Source of the DNA: Lichenostomus cassidix
Taxonomy: Eukaryota; Chordata; Aves; Passeriformes; Meliphagidae
DNA length: 64,000 bases
Direction of reading: 5' to 3'
Assembly (NCBI GenBank): GCA_008360975.2
Contig: CM039202.1
Coordinates: 3,296,128 to 3,360,127 of the forward strand
Of the stretch, positions 40,336-50,534 are shown one piece after another. Both the position numbers and the translations under genes were made by a program. Position 1 is the stretch's first letter. Every line of letters starts with the position of its first letter. The notes beneath the pieces are model-generated. The model was given only the letters and a program-made list of their open reading frames with translations, was not told the DNA's origin and made no database searches.

Positions 40336-41159
40336 GTTTCCCCCATCCAGAGCCGCTGGGCTCTGTGGCTTCCACTGAGGATGCTCCAGCAGGATGTGGC
40401 TCATTGTCCCTGCCAGGTGACACCCCAGGTGGCTCCTCTGCCCCAAACCCAAAGCTGAATCCCAATCCGATCCTCAGGCAGGGATTCCCCAGCCCAGGCA
40501 CCACGCTGAACCCCAGAGAGTTATTCAATTCCCCCTCACCTCCCCTAAATCCAGATAATCCAAACTCCCTCCCAACCCAACCCTTCTGTCCTTTCCTCCC
40601 AACCACTTTGGGTTTTTAATTCCCCTTTTCCCCCCCAGTAACCAAATCGTGTTGGACATTTCCTGCTGAACACACGGAGAGTCTCTGAAATTTCCAATGC
40701 TTTATCCCCAGGAGCCCCTCAGGAGTTGCTTTTTTTAATGGATTAACTATGACAGGGACTGCACTCCCACAGTTTTTAAAATATACAATAAGTATATTAC
40801 ATACTTTTAAGGCTATAAATAAGATTTATACACAACCCATGGGGATTTTCCATTAAAACTTCATAAATCACATTGTACATTATCCTTTTTAATCCTCAGC
40901 CTTGCCGTGGTAGTCACCAGAAAATATATTTAACCCTGTGTAAAATTGATGATAAGCACGGAGAAAGAATGTTAACGAGGCCTTTTATGGGCTCCGTATT
41001 TCCTCAGCCTGATCCATTCTTTTTCCTGGCAATTATTTGTAATAGCAGCAGTTATCTCCTGCCCTTTATTAACCGAAAAATCAGGTGTCCTGCCTAGAAT
41101 GGAGCCAGGATGAGCTTTGCCTGGGTGATCCTCATTTCAGCTGGAGGGATTCCCATTGT
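40336..41159. other. Unique sequence; AT-rich candidate conserved island 40735-41095
   Basis: 40735-41095 is repeat-free and AT-rich (AAATATACAATAAGTATATT, TCATAAATCACATTGTACAT, GGCAATTATTTGTAATAGCA), with no tandem structure. It is one of the better candidates for a conserved non-coding element by texture. No gene seen. Confidence 0.35.
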
Positions 41160-41605
41160 GTGGTGCTTGGAGAAGGCAATTTTCACATTCCACTTCTCAT
41201 CCAAGCTCTTCCTGCTGATTCAGCTCCTCCTTTGAGTGACTGGAAGAGGAATGTTGATTTAATTCTGTTTTCATGGAATTACAGCCCTGTCCAGTGTGAG
41301 GAACATTGCAGCTCCGGCCTGGGGATGTCATGGGAAGGGAATCATTTTTGTCCTGGTTTGGAAGCATTTCCAGAGGTTGGTGCTTGGAGAAGGCAATTTC
41401 CACATTCCACGTCTCATCCATGCTCTTTGTGTTGATTTAGCTCCTCCCTTGAGTGAGCCATCAGCAGAGGAACATTGATTTAATTCTGTTTTCATGGAAT
41501 TACAGCCCTGTCCAGTGTGAGGAACATTGCAGCTCCGGCCTGGGGATGTCATGGGAAGGGAATCACTTTGTCCTGGTTTGGAAAGATCTCCAGAGGTTGG
41601 TGCTG
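41160..41605. repeat. 218-bp tandem duplication
   Basis: GGTGCTTGGAGAAGGCAA starts at 41162 and 41379, and the start of a third copy (GGTGCT) lies at 41599. From TTGATTTAATTCTGTTTTCA through GGGAAGGGAATCA the two copies are identical by eye for roughly 95 bases. The left halves are more diverged. Confidence 0.95.
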
Positions 41606-41719
41606 CTTTGCTGTGGTGTTCCAGCTCTGCCAGCTCCATCCTCTTCCCAAACCTTCCTCAGGAGCTCATTTTCTCCAGAAATGCTTTTGTCCTCTCTGCA
41701 AAGGACCCCTAAAATCCAC

Positions 41720-41932
41720 TTCCCATTCCTTCTGGATCCTTCTGGAGCCCTGGAAGTGTGCAAGGCCAGGCTGGAGCACCCTGGGATGGTGGAAGATGTC
41801 CCTGACCATGGCAGGGATGGGATGGGATAATGGGATGGGATAATGGGATAATGGGATGGGATAATGGGATAATGGGATTTAAGGTCTCTCCCAAACCAAA
41901 CCCTTCCAGGATCCCATGATTCTAAAAAAATC
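41720..41932 (+). mobile_element. CR1 LINE 3' fragment with internal microsatellite
   Basis: GGATCCTTCTGGAGCCCTGG, AAGTGTGCAAGGCCAGGCTG, GAGCACCCTGGGATGGTGGA and CCATGGCAGGGATGGGATGG lead into a (GGGATAAT)n run. After it, GGGATTTAAGGTCTCTCCCA, AACCAAACCCTTCCAGGATC and CCATGATTC complete the terminus. Confidence 0.9.
41816..41880. repeat. (GGGATAAT / GGGATGGGATAAT)n inside CR1
   Basis: About seven GGGATAAT units with interspersed GGGATG. It replaces the CR1 GGATGGGATTTAAGGTC junction and clearly grew from the GGGATGGGAT present there. Confidence 0.95.
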
Positions 41933-42139
41933 CCATTTTAGATGCAGCAAATAACAAAAATTGGATGAGGAATTTGAGGTTTTGGGGGAACAAAACACGT
42001 CAGGAGTGATTTTCTCACTGCCCTCAGTACCATCCACACCACTGCCCTTCTCCTCCTGAAAAATGGGCAAAAAAACATATGGATCAGTGGAGTTCAAATA
42101 GTGGGGAAGTTTTACAGTTTCTAGAAGGATCAAACCTGC

Positions 42140-42465
42140 AGGTCCTTCACAGTGACAGAGCACAGGGTTGGATGGGAAATTGGGAAGGAATTCCTGGCTG
42201 GAAATGGGTGGCAATGTGGGAAATTTTTGGTTCATCTGCTGCCTGGCCTGTCTCTGTTCCTGCTTCAGTTTCAAGGGATTTTGGGGAGGAATTCCTGGCT
42301 GGGAGGGTGGGGAGGGCTGGGATGGAATTCCCAGAGAAGCTGTGGCTGCCCCTGGACCCCTGGAGTGTCCAAGGCCAGGCTGGAGCATCCTGGGATGGTG
42401 GAAGAGGTGGAATTTGATGGTTTGCAAGGTCTCTTCCAACACAAACCATTCCAAGTTTCTATCAT
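42140..42465 (+). mobile_element. CR1 LINE fragment with ~75-bp subfamily insert
   Basis: The 5' part reads AGAGCACAGGGTTGGATGGG, AAATTGGGAAGGAATTCCTG. Then comes the insert (42202-42274: AAATGGGTGGCAATGTGGGA to TCCTGCTTCAGTTTCAAGGG), followed by a second GGGGAGGAATTCCTGGCTGG. The normal 3' end follows: GGCTGGGATGGAATTCCCAG, GGCCAGGCTGGAGCATCC, GGTCTCTTCCAACACAAACC and ATTCCAAGTTTC. The insert matches 8728-8809 in reverse. Confidence 0.9.
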
Positions 42466-43046
42466 CCCATGTCTGGATGGTTCTGCAGCATCTGCATGGC
42501 TTAAAAATGAATTAGAAATTAATTTTTATACCAGTTTTTCCTAATTTTTGCATTTTCCTAATTTTTCAGAATATTTCACTTATTGAACAAAGCTCTGCAG
42601 GAACAAGGAGGGGAAGCATCTGGATTTCCATGGGAGTTCAGATGTGGTTTTAGACGTAAAATCCATTTACAACCACAACCTTCCATCAGAACTCGCTGTG
42701 CCTGATCCTTGATCCATGCTCTGATTCCTCCACTGAATTCCTTGGATTTGGGCTGCTCTGAGCTGCTCTGGTCCATCCCTGCCTGACTCCTGGTTTGTTT
42801 ATACATTGAATTCCACTTTGAAATCCTGGGGGGTTTTGAGTAGCTCCATGAACTGGTTGGGGGTTGTGAGAGCCCTGCATGTGGAGATCACAAAAATTGG
42901 GATTTTAATGCCTTCCTCTCCTGTATTCCTTCTTGGACAACCCCTTGTGACAAGGTGATTCCCTCCAGGAAATCATTTTGTGCCGAATAATTAACAATTC
43001 CATGGATCACACTGTCTGGGCAGTTTGCTGAACTCCCATTCCCACC
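42466..43046. other. Unique sequence, no gene seen
   Basis: A short ACCAGTTTTTCCTAATTTTT-type duplication near 42530-42565; otherwise nothing recognised. Confidence 0.45.
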
Positions 43047-43215
43047 TGGATTTGGGGTTTGGGGTTTGGGGTTTGGGGTTTGGGGTTTGGGATTTCAGAT
43101 TTGGGATTTGCAATTTGGGATTTGGGGTTTGGGATTTGATATTTGGGATTTGCAATTTGGGATTGTTTGGGATTTGGGATTTGGCATTTGGGATTTGGCA
43201 TTTCAGATTTGGGAT
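43047..43215. repeat. (TTTGGGG)n grading to (TTTGGGA)n heptamer-like repeat
   Basis: The first ~45 bp are five perfect GGGGTTT units. The rest are TTTGGGAT and TTTGCAA variants at 7-9-bp spacing. Plus-strand guanine runs are dense enough to support G-quadruplex folding in the left third. Confidence 0.95.
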
Positions 43216-43707
43216 GCCATCCAGCCTCACTACTCCGAGGATTATCCACATTTATGAGCCCATTTTGGGTTTCTCCAGTGGATTGGTGAATTCCATCTTT
43301 GTTGCTCACTCTGGGAGCCGGAATGACAAACGCTGTCATTCATTTCGTGTCAAACCTGAAAATCCACTCTGCGTTATTTTTTACTGCAGACTCTATTCCA
43401 GAGCCCAGGATGCAGCCAGGGAGTGTTTTAAAACATCCCTGCCCTGAAATTCTCCTCCCCAGGACGGATTTTGTCCTGGAAAAGCCAAGCTCTGAAATGT
43501 TTGGAGGAAGCAAACATGGAATGCAGGGAGAGCTGGAATATCTCGAGTTAACCACAGCCATGGAATGTGGTAAAAATTCCCTTTGCTTTTCCCTAAAGAG
43601 CCACCTGTCCCTTGGTGCTGCCACTCCTGACTTTTATCCCATGTGTCACCCGTGGCTGGGCATTGGGAATGTTTAATGCCCCAAAACCAGGCTGGTGAGG
43701 TGGGAAA
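43216..43707. other. Unique sequence, no gene seen
   Basis: Open frames of up to 140 codons run out of the heptamer repeat but have no domain. No repeat recognised. Confidence 0.45.
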
Positions 43708-44012
43708 TGTTATGGAATCCTGGAAAGGTTTGGGTTGGAAGGACCTTCAATCCCATCCAGTCTCACCCCATCCATGGGCAGAAACATCTCCCACCATCCC
43801 AGGGTGCTCCAGCCTGGCCTTGGACACTGCAGGGATCCAGGGGCAGCCACAGCTCCTCTGGGAATTCCATCCCAGCCCTCCCCACCCTCTCAGCCAGGAA
43901 TTTCCTCCCAAAATCCCATTTAACTCTCCCCTTTCCCAGTGTGTCCCCATTCCCTGTGTCCTGTCCCTCCAGCCCTTGTCCCAAATCCCTCTCCAGCTCT
44001 CCTGTATTTCCC
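43708..44012 (-). mobile_element. CR1 LINE 3' fragment, about 300 bp
   Basis: ATGGAATCCTGGAAAGGTTT, GGGTTGGAAGGACCTTCAAT, CATCCCAGGGTGCTCCAGCC, CTCTGGGAATTCCATCCCAG, CTCCCCTTTCCCAGTGTGTC and CTCTCCAGCTCTCCTG are in order. It is closely similar to the copy at 33.8 kb over the GTGTGTCCCCATTCCCTGTG block, so both come from one subfamily. Confidence 0.92.
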
Positions 44013-44484
44013 TACAAATAAACATTTCAATCCCACAACCTTTATCCCTTTTTTCCATTCTCCCTCTCTCTCTCTCTCCCAATTCCTCCCACCACGATTT
44101 ACAAGGAGAAATTAAAACTCCGCACATCCCCATGCTCAGGATTTTCCATCCCGGGCCGCTGATTTATAAAAGCTGCCAGTGGATTTAAAACCCCGGGGTT
44201 TGATTTAGAAATCGTGGCCTGCAAGTTGCGTTTATCTCCGATATTCAGCCGCGCAGCTCGTCACTAAAAATCTGATTTATGGGCTGCAAAATGTGTGCAG
44301 AGAGACTCTGGAAATATTTATGGCTCACTCCCCCTGGGAGGAATCCATGCAGCCCACCCACCCCGAAATGTGCACATCTTCCTGTGCATGGGGAAATGCA
44401 TCTCTGGGTTTAAATTGCAAATTTAGATCAAATCTTTCTTTTCTTCATCAGGTGCCATGCCAGGATCTAAGGAGAGGGTGTTTT
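44013..44484. other. Unique sequence; candidate conserved island 44130-44310
   Basis: 44130-44310 retains CpGs in AT-rich context (TTGCGTTTATCTCCGATATT, CAGCCGCGCAGCTCGTCAC). No gene seen. A (CT)n run lies at 44066-44080. Confidence 0.35.
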
Positions 44485-44590
44485 CCTTCCTTCCTTCCTT
44501 CCTTCCTTCCTTCCTTCCTTCCTTCCTTCCTTCCTTCCTTCCTTCCTTCCTTCCTTCCTTCCTTCCTTCCTTCCTTCTTTCCTTCCTCAC
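44485..44590. repeat. (TTCC)n tetranucleotide microsatellite, about 25 units
   Basis: Pure TTCC for about 90 bp with one TTCTTTCC interruption at the right end. Reverse orientation of the motif at 25.5 kb. Confidence 0.98.
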
Positions 44591-46214
44591 CTTCCCAGTT
44601 CCTCCAAAACCTAGAAAATCCAGCTTTAAACTCCATTTCCAGCTCCCCAGGGTTCTCTTTCTCCTGCTGCTGTTGGATGTGGAGAGGATGGAGTCAAACG
44701 GCTGAAAAAAACTGGCAGAAAAATTGGAAAAATTGGATTTCCCATCCCATCCCATTGGGGAAGGTGTGGGATTGCTCTTGTTTTCCTCTGTCCCCACCAA
44801 ATTCATCTCTCATTGAAGAGATAAAAGATTAAACAGCACCGTGGAGGTGTTTTTCCCCTAAAATTTGATGGGAAGGAGCTGCTTTTCCTTCTGGACTCTT
44901 GAACACTGAGGAGGAAAAAAAGGGCAGGAAAAGGATGTACAGGAGAGCAATAATTAAAATAAAATATACAGGAATAGTTCTCTGCTTTGAATCAGGGGAA
45001 TTAAAAGCTGCACATTTCAGCCACCAAGAGTGAGGATTCAGGTTCAGGGAAATTCAGGGAAATTCAGGGAAAATTCAGGAAATTCAACTTCAGGGAAATA
45101 TTTCCAGTAAGTTGTGAGGAAAATTTCCTTTTTGCTGGGCATCACTTACTAAATTCACCTTTTCCTTAATAATCCACATTCCTTGATTGTCCAAACAGCC
45201 GTTGAATTGGGAATGGTAAAAATTATGGTAAAAATTATGGTAAAAATGGTAAAAATGCAGGGATTTGGCTGCCTGAAATCCTGGGCACAAAAAGCAAGAT
45301 CCAGAGCAGAATTCTTCTCAAAATATCTCAAATTTTGGAGAGCAACAGGATTTGCAGCAATGCTTTCAAAAGCACAATTACACTGATGTACTGGGGAGGC
45401 GAAAGATGAAGATTTTTATTATTCCGTAACATTTTTCCAGGTTTTATTGCCAATAATTACAACGTGCTCTCGCTGCCCCGACATCTCCCGGGTTAATGCT
45501 GTTGTGGGATGGTGTCAAAAAGCCGCGGCTGGAATTATGGTTCTCATTAGAGGACGATCGGATCAATTTCGAGGGGGAAGTTTTAGCCAACCTATTCCAC
45601 CATCACACGGGAAAATTAATTCTTCTGTCACCCCGTGGCTCCTGTGGCACCAGAGTTGACACAGCCCTGCCACCACCCCTTGTACCCAATTTTTTTTAAT
45701 AGTTTAATATAAATTAATTAATGTTTTAATGTTGCCATTCCAGGGAAAAAAGGGCAACTCTGGCTGGCGTTTGATGGGCAGATTCATTCTGGACTCAGGT
45801 GATATTTATTTTGAAATATCCATTAAAATATGAGTTTTGGCTCCATTTGGATGGTGGGTCTGGAGCCTCGTTATCCAAAGAGCTGTTAAAATCAGGGATT
45901 GAGGTAAGAGACAGAATCCCAAACCCAAACCAGGCTTGAAAGAGAAATAAAAATGAGCTGTTTTTCTCCCCGGAGATCAGAGCTCTCTGTGCTTGGAGTC
46001 TGGGGTTTGGTTTTTGCAGCATCACGGGGCTGAGAATGTGACTTCCCCCAAAAACCCGATTCCTGGAGGATCTGCATCCCAACAAATGCCAGAGATTGGG
46101 ATGCGAATAACATCCCCAGAACATCCCAAAGGAGGATTTCTGGTGAAGTTCTGTTGTGGATGAAGAACAGGAGCTGTTTGAATCCAGGTGCACAGCGGGG
46201 AGGGAAACAGGGAA
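44591..46214. other. Unique sequence with two small repeats; island 45395-45660
   Basis: CAGGGAAATT repeats lie at 45046-45090, and ATGGTAAAAATT repeats at 45217-45260. 45395-45660 is CpG-bearing and repeat-free (AATTACAACGTGCTCTCGCT, GAGGACGATCGGATCAATTT) and is a candidate conserved element. No gene recognised. Confidence 0.35.
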
Positions 46215-46217
46215 TAT

Positions 46218-46478
46218 TTAGGGCAGTCCAGCCTGGAGAAGATTCCAGAAAGACCTTAAAGCCCCTTATAGGGTCTAAAGGGGCTGCAGGAGAGCTGGGA
46301 AGGGACTGGGGACAAGGGGTGGAGGGACAGGACACAGGGAATGGCTTCAGAGGGATGGAGACTGGGATTTGATGGATTTTGGGAAGCAATTCCTCCCTGT
46401 GAGGGTGGTGAGGAGCTGGGATGGGCTTTAAGGCTTTTCCACTCAAACCAGGATTCCAGGATTCCAGGATTCCGGTTG
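46218..46478 (+). mobile_element. CR1 LINE 3' fragment
   Basis: GCAGTCCAGCCTGGAGAAGA, AAAGGGGCTGCAGGAGAGCT, GGGAAGGGACTGGGGACAAG and GGACAGGACACAGGGAATGG lead into a diverged middle. The terminus follows, ending in three ATTCCAGG-type octamers. Confidence 0.88.
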
Positions 46479-46764
46479 GTTCTGAGAGGCTGCATCATCC
46501 CTACATTCCCCGGAATTCCCTTTGCAGCAGAGCTGGGATCCCTAAACGCAACATCTCGTCCCGTTTTCCCTTTTTCCATTCCATTTCCAGCCCTCAGATC
46601 CAGTTTGGTCTTTGCCTGACAATCCAGGGGTTGGAATTTGGGAAGGGAAATGTCCAGGAGATTCCAGGAGTGCTTCAGTCCAGCTCAGCCACCTGTGGGA
46701 CAAACCTCAGCTCTGCAGAATCCAGCTAAGGAGGTGAAGCAGCGGATTTCCCTGGATTGCAGGA

Positions 46765-46990
46765 AACAGCCCCAAAATTTCCTATTTTTGGGGGGAAAAC
46801 AATCCCACAATGTCCTATTTTGGGGGGAAACAATCCCACAATTCCCTATTTTGGGGGGGGAACAATCACAAAATTTCCTATTTTGAGGGGGGAACAATCC
46901 CACAATTTCCTATTTTGAGGGGAAACAATCCCAAAATGTCCTATTTTGGGGTGAAACAATCCCACAATTTCCTATTTTAGGGGGGAAATC
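46765..46990. repeat. ~31-bp minisatellite, seven copies
   Basis: Unit AACAATCCCACAATTTCCTA plus TTTTGGGGGGA, varying in G-run length and in AATGTCC/AATTTCC. The G-runs lie on the plus strand. Confidence 0.95.
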
Positions 46991-47251
46991 TATCATTCCT
47001 ACCAGTTTAGGATGAACACAATGTTTTAGATGAACACCTGCAGTGCCTGCAGGGCCAGAAGACCAAAAAATGGTCAGGACTGTGGAGGTCAGCCCTCATC
47101 CCAAAGATAAATGGCCTGGCTGGCACCATCCGTTGGGCTTTTCCATGGTGAAATTCCCTCAATTCCACTGGTGTGAGTGAAAATAAGGTTTCAAACGCCA
47201 TCCAGCTCCTGAAACAAATGTAAAAAATTAACATTATCACTTCAAAGAGCT
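46991..47251. other. Unique sequence, nothing recognised
   Basis: No repeat or gene signal. Confidence 0.4.
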
Positions 47252-47320
47252 TCAAAGATCACCCCGAGGAATCCACCAGGATCACCGAGTCCAACCCAAC
47301 TCTGGACTTCCAAACACATC
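47252..47320 (-). mobile_element. Short CR1 3'-end fragment, older subfamily
   Basis: GGAATCCACCAGGATCACCG followed by AGTCCAACCCAACTC resembles the reverse complement of a GTTGGACTCGATGATC-type terminus. Confidence 0.55.
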
Positions 47321-47900
47321 AATTAACAACAAATCAGCCCCAAAACATTTAATTGGGCGAATCCCAACCAGCACTGGAGAAACTGGGCAAAAAATTCCCC
47401 TTGTGTAACCAATATTGAGTCACAGAATGTGGAAACTCGAGCTGGATTGACTCATGGGAGGCTCTGTTGGGAAATAATTCCTCTCTATTTTTCCAGAGCT
47501 GCCTCATCAGACGTACACTGAGAGTGGCAGCTGCTTCCCTGCATATGCCGGGGAAATCCGAAAGGTTTGGAGGTTCATTCCAGATATTCCAGCTTGTCCC
47601 TGGCTGCTTGGAAGTGTGAGAGTGTTTGAGGTGCAGAAAACTGAGCAGAAATCTGGAAATTTAACAGATTTTTCGTCAGGAGATGCTGTGGTTTCTGCCT
47701 CTTTCGGAACCAAAACTGCTCCAGGGAGGGTTTGGACAAGGATCTCAGGAAATTTTGGATTTTGGGGTGTCCAGGGTTGGATCAATGATCCCTGTGGGTT
47801 GGGTTGGTTGTTGTGGGTTCCTTTCCCACTCAGGATATTCCATTGGTTGTGATATTCATTGGCACAAAGAAATGGCCAAGGATGGGAAGAAAACACTCAA

Positions 47901-47942
<42 letters not shown>

Positions 47943-48369
47943 ACCATGAAAAGCCCATTTCAGTTTTGGTTGGATTTCTGGGAATTTTGGGGATGGATTT
48001 GTTCAGCTTGGCTTCAGCACTGAGCAACTCCACAGCGTGTCACACCAGGGGAGCTAATTAATCCTTTTTGTCCTAAATTCCAATAATTTGACACCAACCA
48101 GAGCCCAGCTGATTTTGGTCAGGGTTTTTTGTCATAAAATGTGTTAAACTCCATCATTGTCACCTAAGGATAACAGGGATGGGACATTCCCAGCCCTTTA
48201 CCTCTCATTGGATAAAAATTTTGGTGTGAAGGTTTTATTTTAGCAGGTCTGTCTCCATGGAGAAGTGGCTGCCGGACTTTTTTTGGGGATGTTGCCTCCT
48301 GGGAATATGCAGATTTCCCAAAAAATTAGTAGAACTGTGAAAGCAAATGGCTTTTATTTCTGCTTAGGG
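47321..48369. other. Unique sequence with a 39-40-nt poly(A)
   Basis: An almost pure A-run lies at 47901-47939. No retroposed body or target duplication could be recognised next to it. The rest shows no gene or repeat. Confidence 0.5.
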
Positions 48370-49540
48370 GTGTTTATAGGATATTCACAGAGGGGCAGGA
48401 CACAGGGAATGGCTTCCCACTGGGAATTTTCTGTGGGAAATGGGGAGTTTTGTGTGGGAAATGGGGAATTTTGTGGGGGAAATGCTGAATTTTCTGTGAG
48501 AAATGGTGGATTTTGTGTGTTGAATGGGGAATTTTGTGGGGGAAATTGTGGATTTTGTGTGGGAAATGGGGAATTTTTTTGTGAGAAATGGGGGATTTTT
48601 CTGCAGGAAATGGCGGATTTTTTGTGGGAAATTATGGACTTTTGTGTGTTGAACAGGGAATTTTGAGTGGGAAATGGGGGATTTTCTGCAGGAAACTGAA
48701 TTTTCTGTGGGAGATTGTGTGTTTTGTGTGGGAAATGGGGGGTTTTCTGTGGGAAAAGGTGGGGTTTTTTGTGGGAAATTGGGGATTTTGATTAGGAAAT
48801 GGGGAATTTTGTGGGGGGAAATTGTGATATTTTGTGTGGGAGACAGTGGGATTTTGTGTGGTGAACGGTGGGATTTTGTGCAGGAAATGGGGATTTTGTG
48901 CAGGAAATGGGAATTTTGTGCAGGAAATGGGGAATTTTCTGCAGGAAATGGTGGAATTTTGTGTGAGAAATGGGGAACTTTCTGTGGGAAATGGGGAATT
49001 TTCTGTGGGAAATTGTGGCTTTTCTGCAGGAAATGGAATTTTCTGTGGGAAATTATGTGTTTTATGTGGGAAATGGGGAAATTTCTGTGGGAAATGGTGC
49101 ATTTTCTGTGGGAAATGGGAATTTTTGTGGGGCAAATGGGGAGTTTTGTGTGAGAAATGGGCAATTTTCTGTGGGCAATGGGGAATTTTCTGCGGTAAAT
49201 GGTGAATTTTCTGTGAGAAATGGTGGATTTTGTGTGGGAAATGGAGAATTTTCTGTGGGAAATGGTGGATTTTGTGTGGGAAATGGTGGAATTTTCTCCA
49301 GGAAATGGGGAATTTTCTGTAGGAAATTGTGGATTTTGTGTGGGAAATGGAGAATTTTCTGTGGGAAATGGAGAGTTTTCTGCAGTAAATGGTGGGATTT
49401 TCTGTGGGAAGTGGGGGATTTTGTGTGGTAAATGGGGAATTTTCTTGGGGAAATTGTTGATTTTGTGCGGAAGGTGTACCTATTCATGTCAAAAATTACC
49501 TTTAAGCTCCCTTCCCACCCAAACCACCCCCAAATCCCAC
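48370..49540 (+). mobile_element. CR1 fragment split by a 1-kb minisatellite
   Basis: The left piece (about 48388-48421) reads GAGGGGCAGGACACAGGGAA, TGGCTTCCCACTGGGA. The right piece (about 49487-49540) reads AAAATTACCTTTAAGCTCCC, TTCCCACCCAAACCACCCCC. These are consecutive landmarks of one plus-strand CR1 3' end, normally about 250 bp apart. The intervening CR1 sequence is replaced by the array. Confidence 0.7.
48415..49470. repeat. 21-bp minisatellite, block 1, about 50 copies
   Basis: Unit GGAAATGGGGAATTTTGTGTG / TTTTCTGTGGGAAATGGGG, alternating TTTTGTGTGGGAAATG, TTTTCTGTGGGAAATG and TTTTCTGCAGGAAATG types. Because 21 is a multiple of 3, frames of up to 259 codons remain open on the minus strand; they are repeat artefacts. 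Confidence 0.97.
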
Positions 49541-49544
49541 TCAG

Positions 49545-49954
49545 CCATTTGACCATCTCTCCAAACTCATCAAATCACCATCACCGTGGTTTCCCTGCAG
49601 GAATCTCAGAGCTTCTCCTCACTCCGAGCAGCTCCAGGCTGGGATTTGGGATCTCCAGATGGTTCCTCCAACACCTCCTCCTCACCAGCTTTGCACATTC
49701 TCCCTCCCCATCCTCCCTGCCTCCCTGCAATGTGCTCAGGTCCTGAGATGTGCTCGGAAAGGCCAAACGACAGCAATTAGCGCTGTTGAAAATTAATGAC
49801 GGCGGTGATTAAGGGGAGAGGGGGAAATACCTGCTCCAGAAATAATCGCGTTGGGTTTGAATCAGCACTGATTGTGGGTTTTTTTAATGTGAAGAGGCAG
49901 ATCGAGGTGGGAAACAAGGGGGTTTATTTATGGTGTTTCTGGTGAGTATTAATT
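49545..49954. other. Unique sequence; candidate conserved island 49735-49945
   Basis: 49735-49945 is repeat-free with CpGs (CAATTAGCGCTGTTGAAAAT, ATGACGGCGGTGATTAAGG, AAATAATCGCGTTGGG). Regulatory candidate by texture only. Confidence 0.35.
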
Positions 49955-50532
49955 GATATTAATTAGTGGCTGCTACAGGGAAATTAAATTCCTGGCTGGT
50001 CACATATCGTGGCCTGGCTGTGAAGAGCAGTGAATTTTGGGTGATGCCATCCCAAGGATTGTCTTCCCTGGATTATTCCCCACTAAAAATTAGCTCTATC
50101 CTATTCCCATTATTATTAATCCATGTGGGAAATTGGGAAGTTGAATTCCTTGCTGGTGACAGGTCCTGGCCTGGCTGTGAAGAGCAGTGAATTTTGGGTG
50201 CTCTCATCCCAAGGATTGCATTCCTGGGTTATTCCCCACCAACAATGAGCTCTTTCCTATTCCCATTATTATATATCCATATTAATTAGTGGCTGCTACT
50301 GGGAAATTTGGAAATTAAATTCCTTGCTGTTGGTCCGGTAATTCCCCACCAACAATGATCTCTATCCTATTCCCAGTATTATTTAACAATATGGGAAATT
50401 GGGAAATGAGATTCCTTGCTGGTCAGAGGTCCTGGCCTGGCTGTGAAGAGCAGTGAATTTTGGGTGATGCCATCCCAAGGATTGAATTCCTGGGTTATTC
50501 CCCACCAACAATAAGCTCTGTCTATTCCCAGA
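49955..50532. repeat. ~160-bp tandem repeat, four copies (one truncated)
   Basis: Each unit contains TTAAATTCCTGGCTGGTCA, CTGGCCTGGCTGTGAAGAGC, AGTGAATTTTGGGTGATGCC and CATCCCAAGGATTG. It then has GGGTTATTCCCCACCAACAA and CTATCCTATTCCCATTATTA. The third copy lacks the GTGAAGAGC to AAGGATTG section. Confidence 0.93.
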
Positions 50533-50534
50533 GC

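Noticed and set aside
43047..43215. Interstitial telomere remnant
   Set aside because: Units are GGGGTTT/GGGATTT, not TTAGGG, and grade into imperfect local variants, so a telomere fusion origin is not supported.
47901..47939. Poly(A) run suggesting a processed pseudogene or SINE
   Set aside because: I could find no recognisable retroposed body upstream and no flanking direct duplication, so it is treated as a mononucleotide repeat.
48385..49164. A 259-codon open frame on the minus strand with a repeated PISHTKFPISH-like peptide
   Set aside because: It lies wholly in the 21-bp minisatellite; 21 is a multiple of 3, so stops are avoided in several frames on both strands. There is no promoter, splice context or domain.
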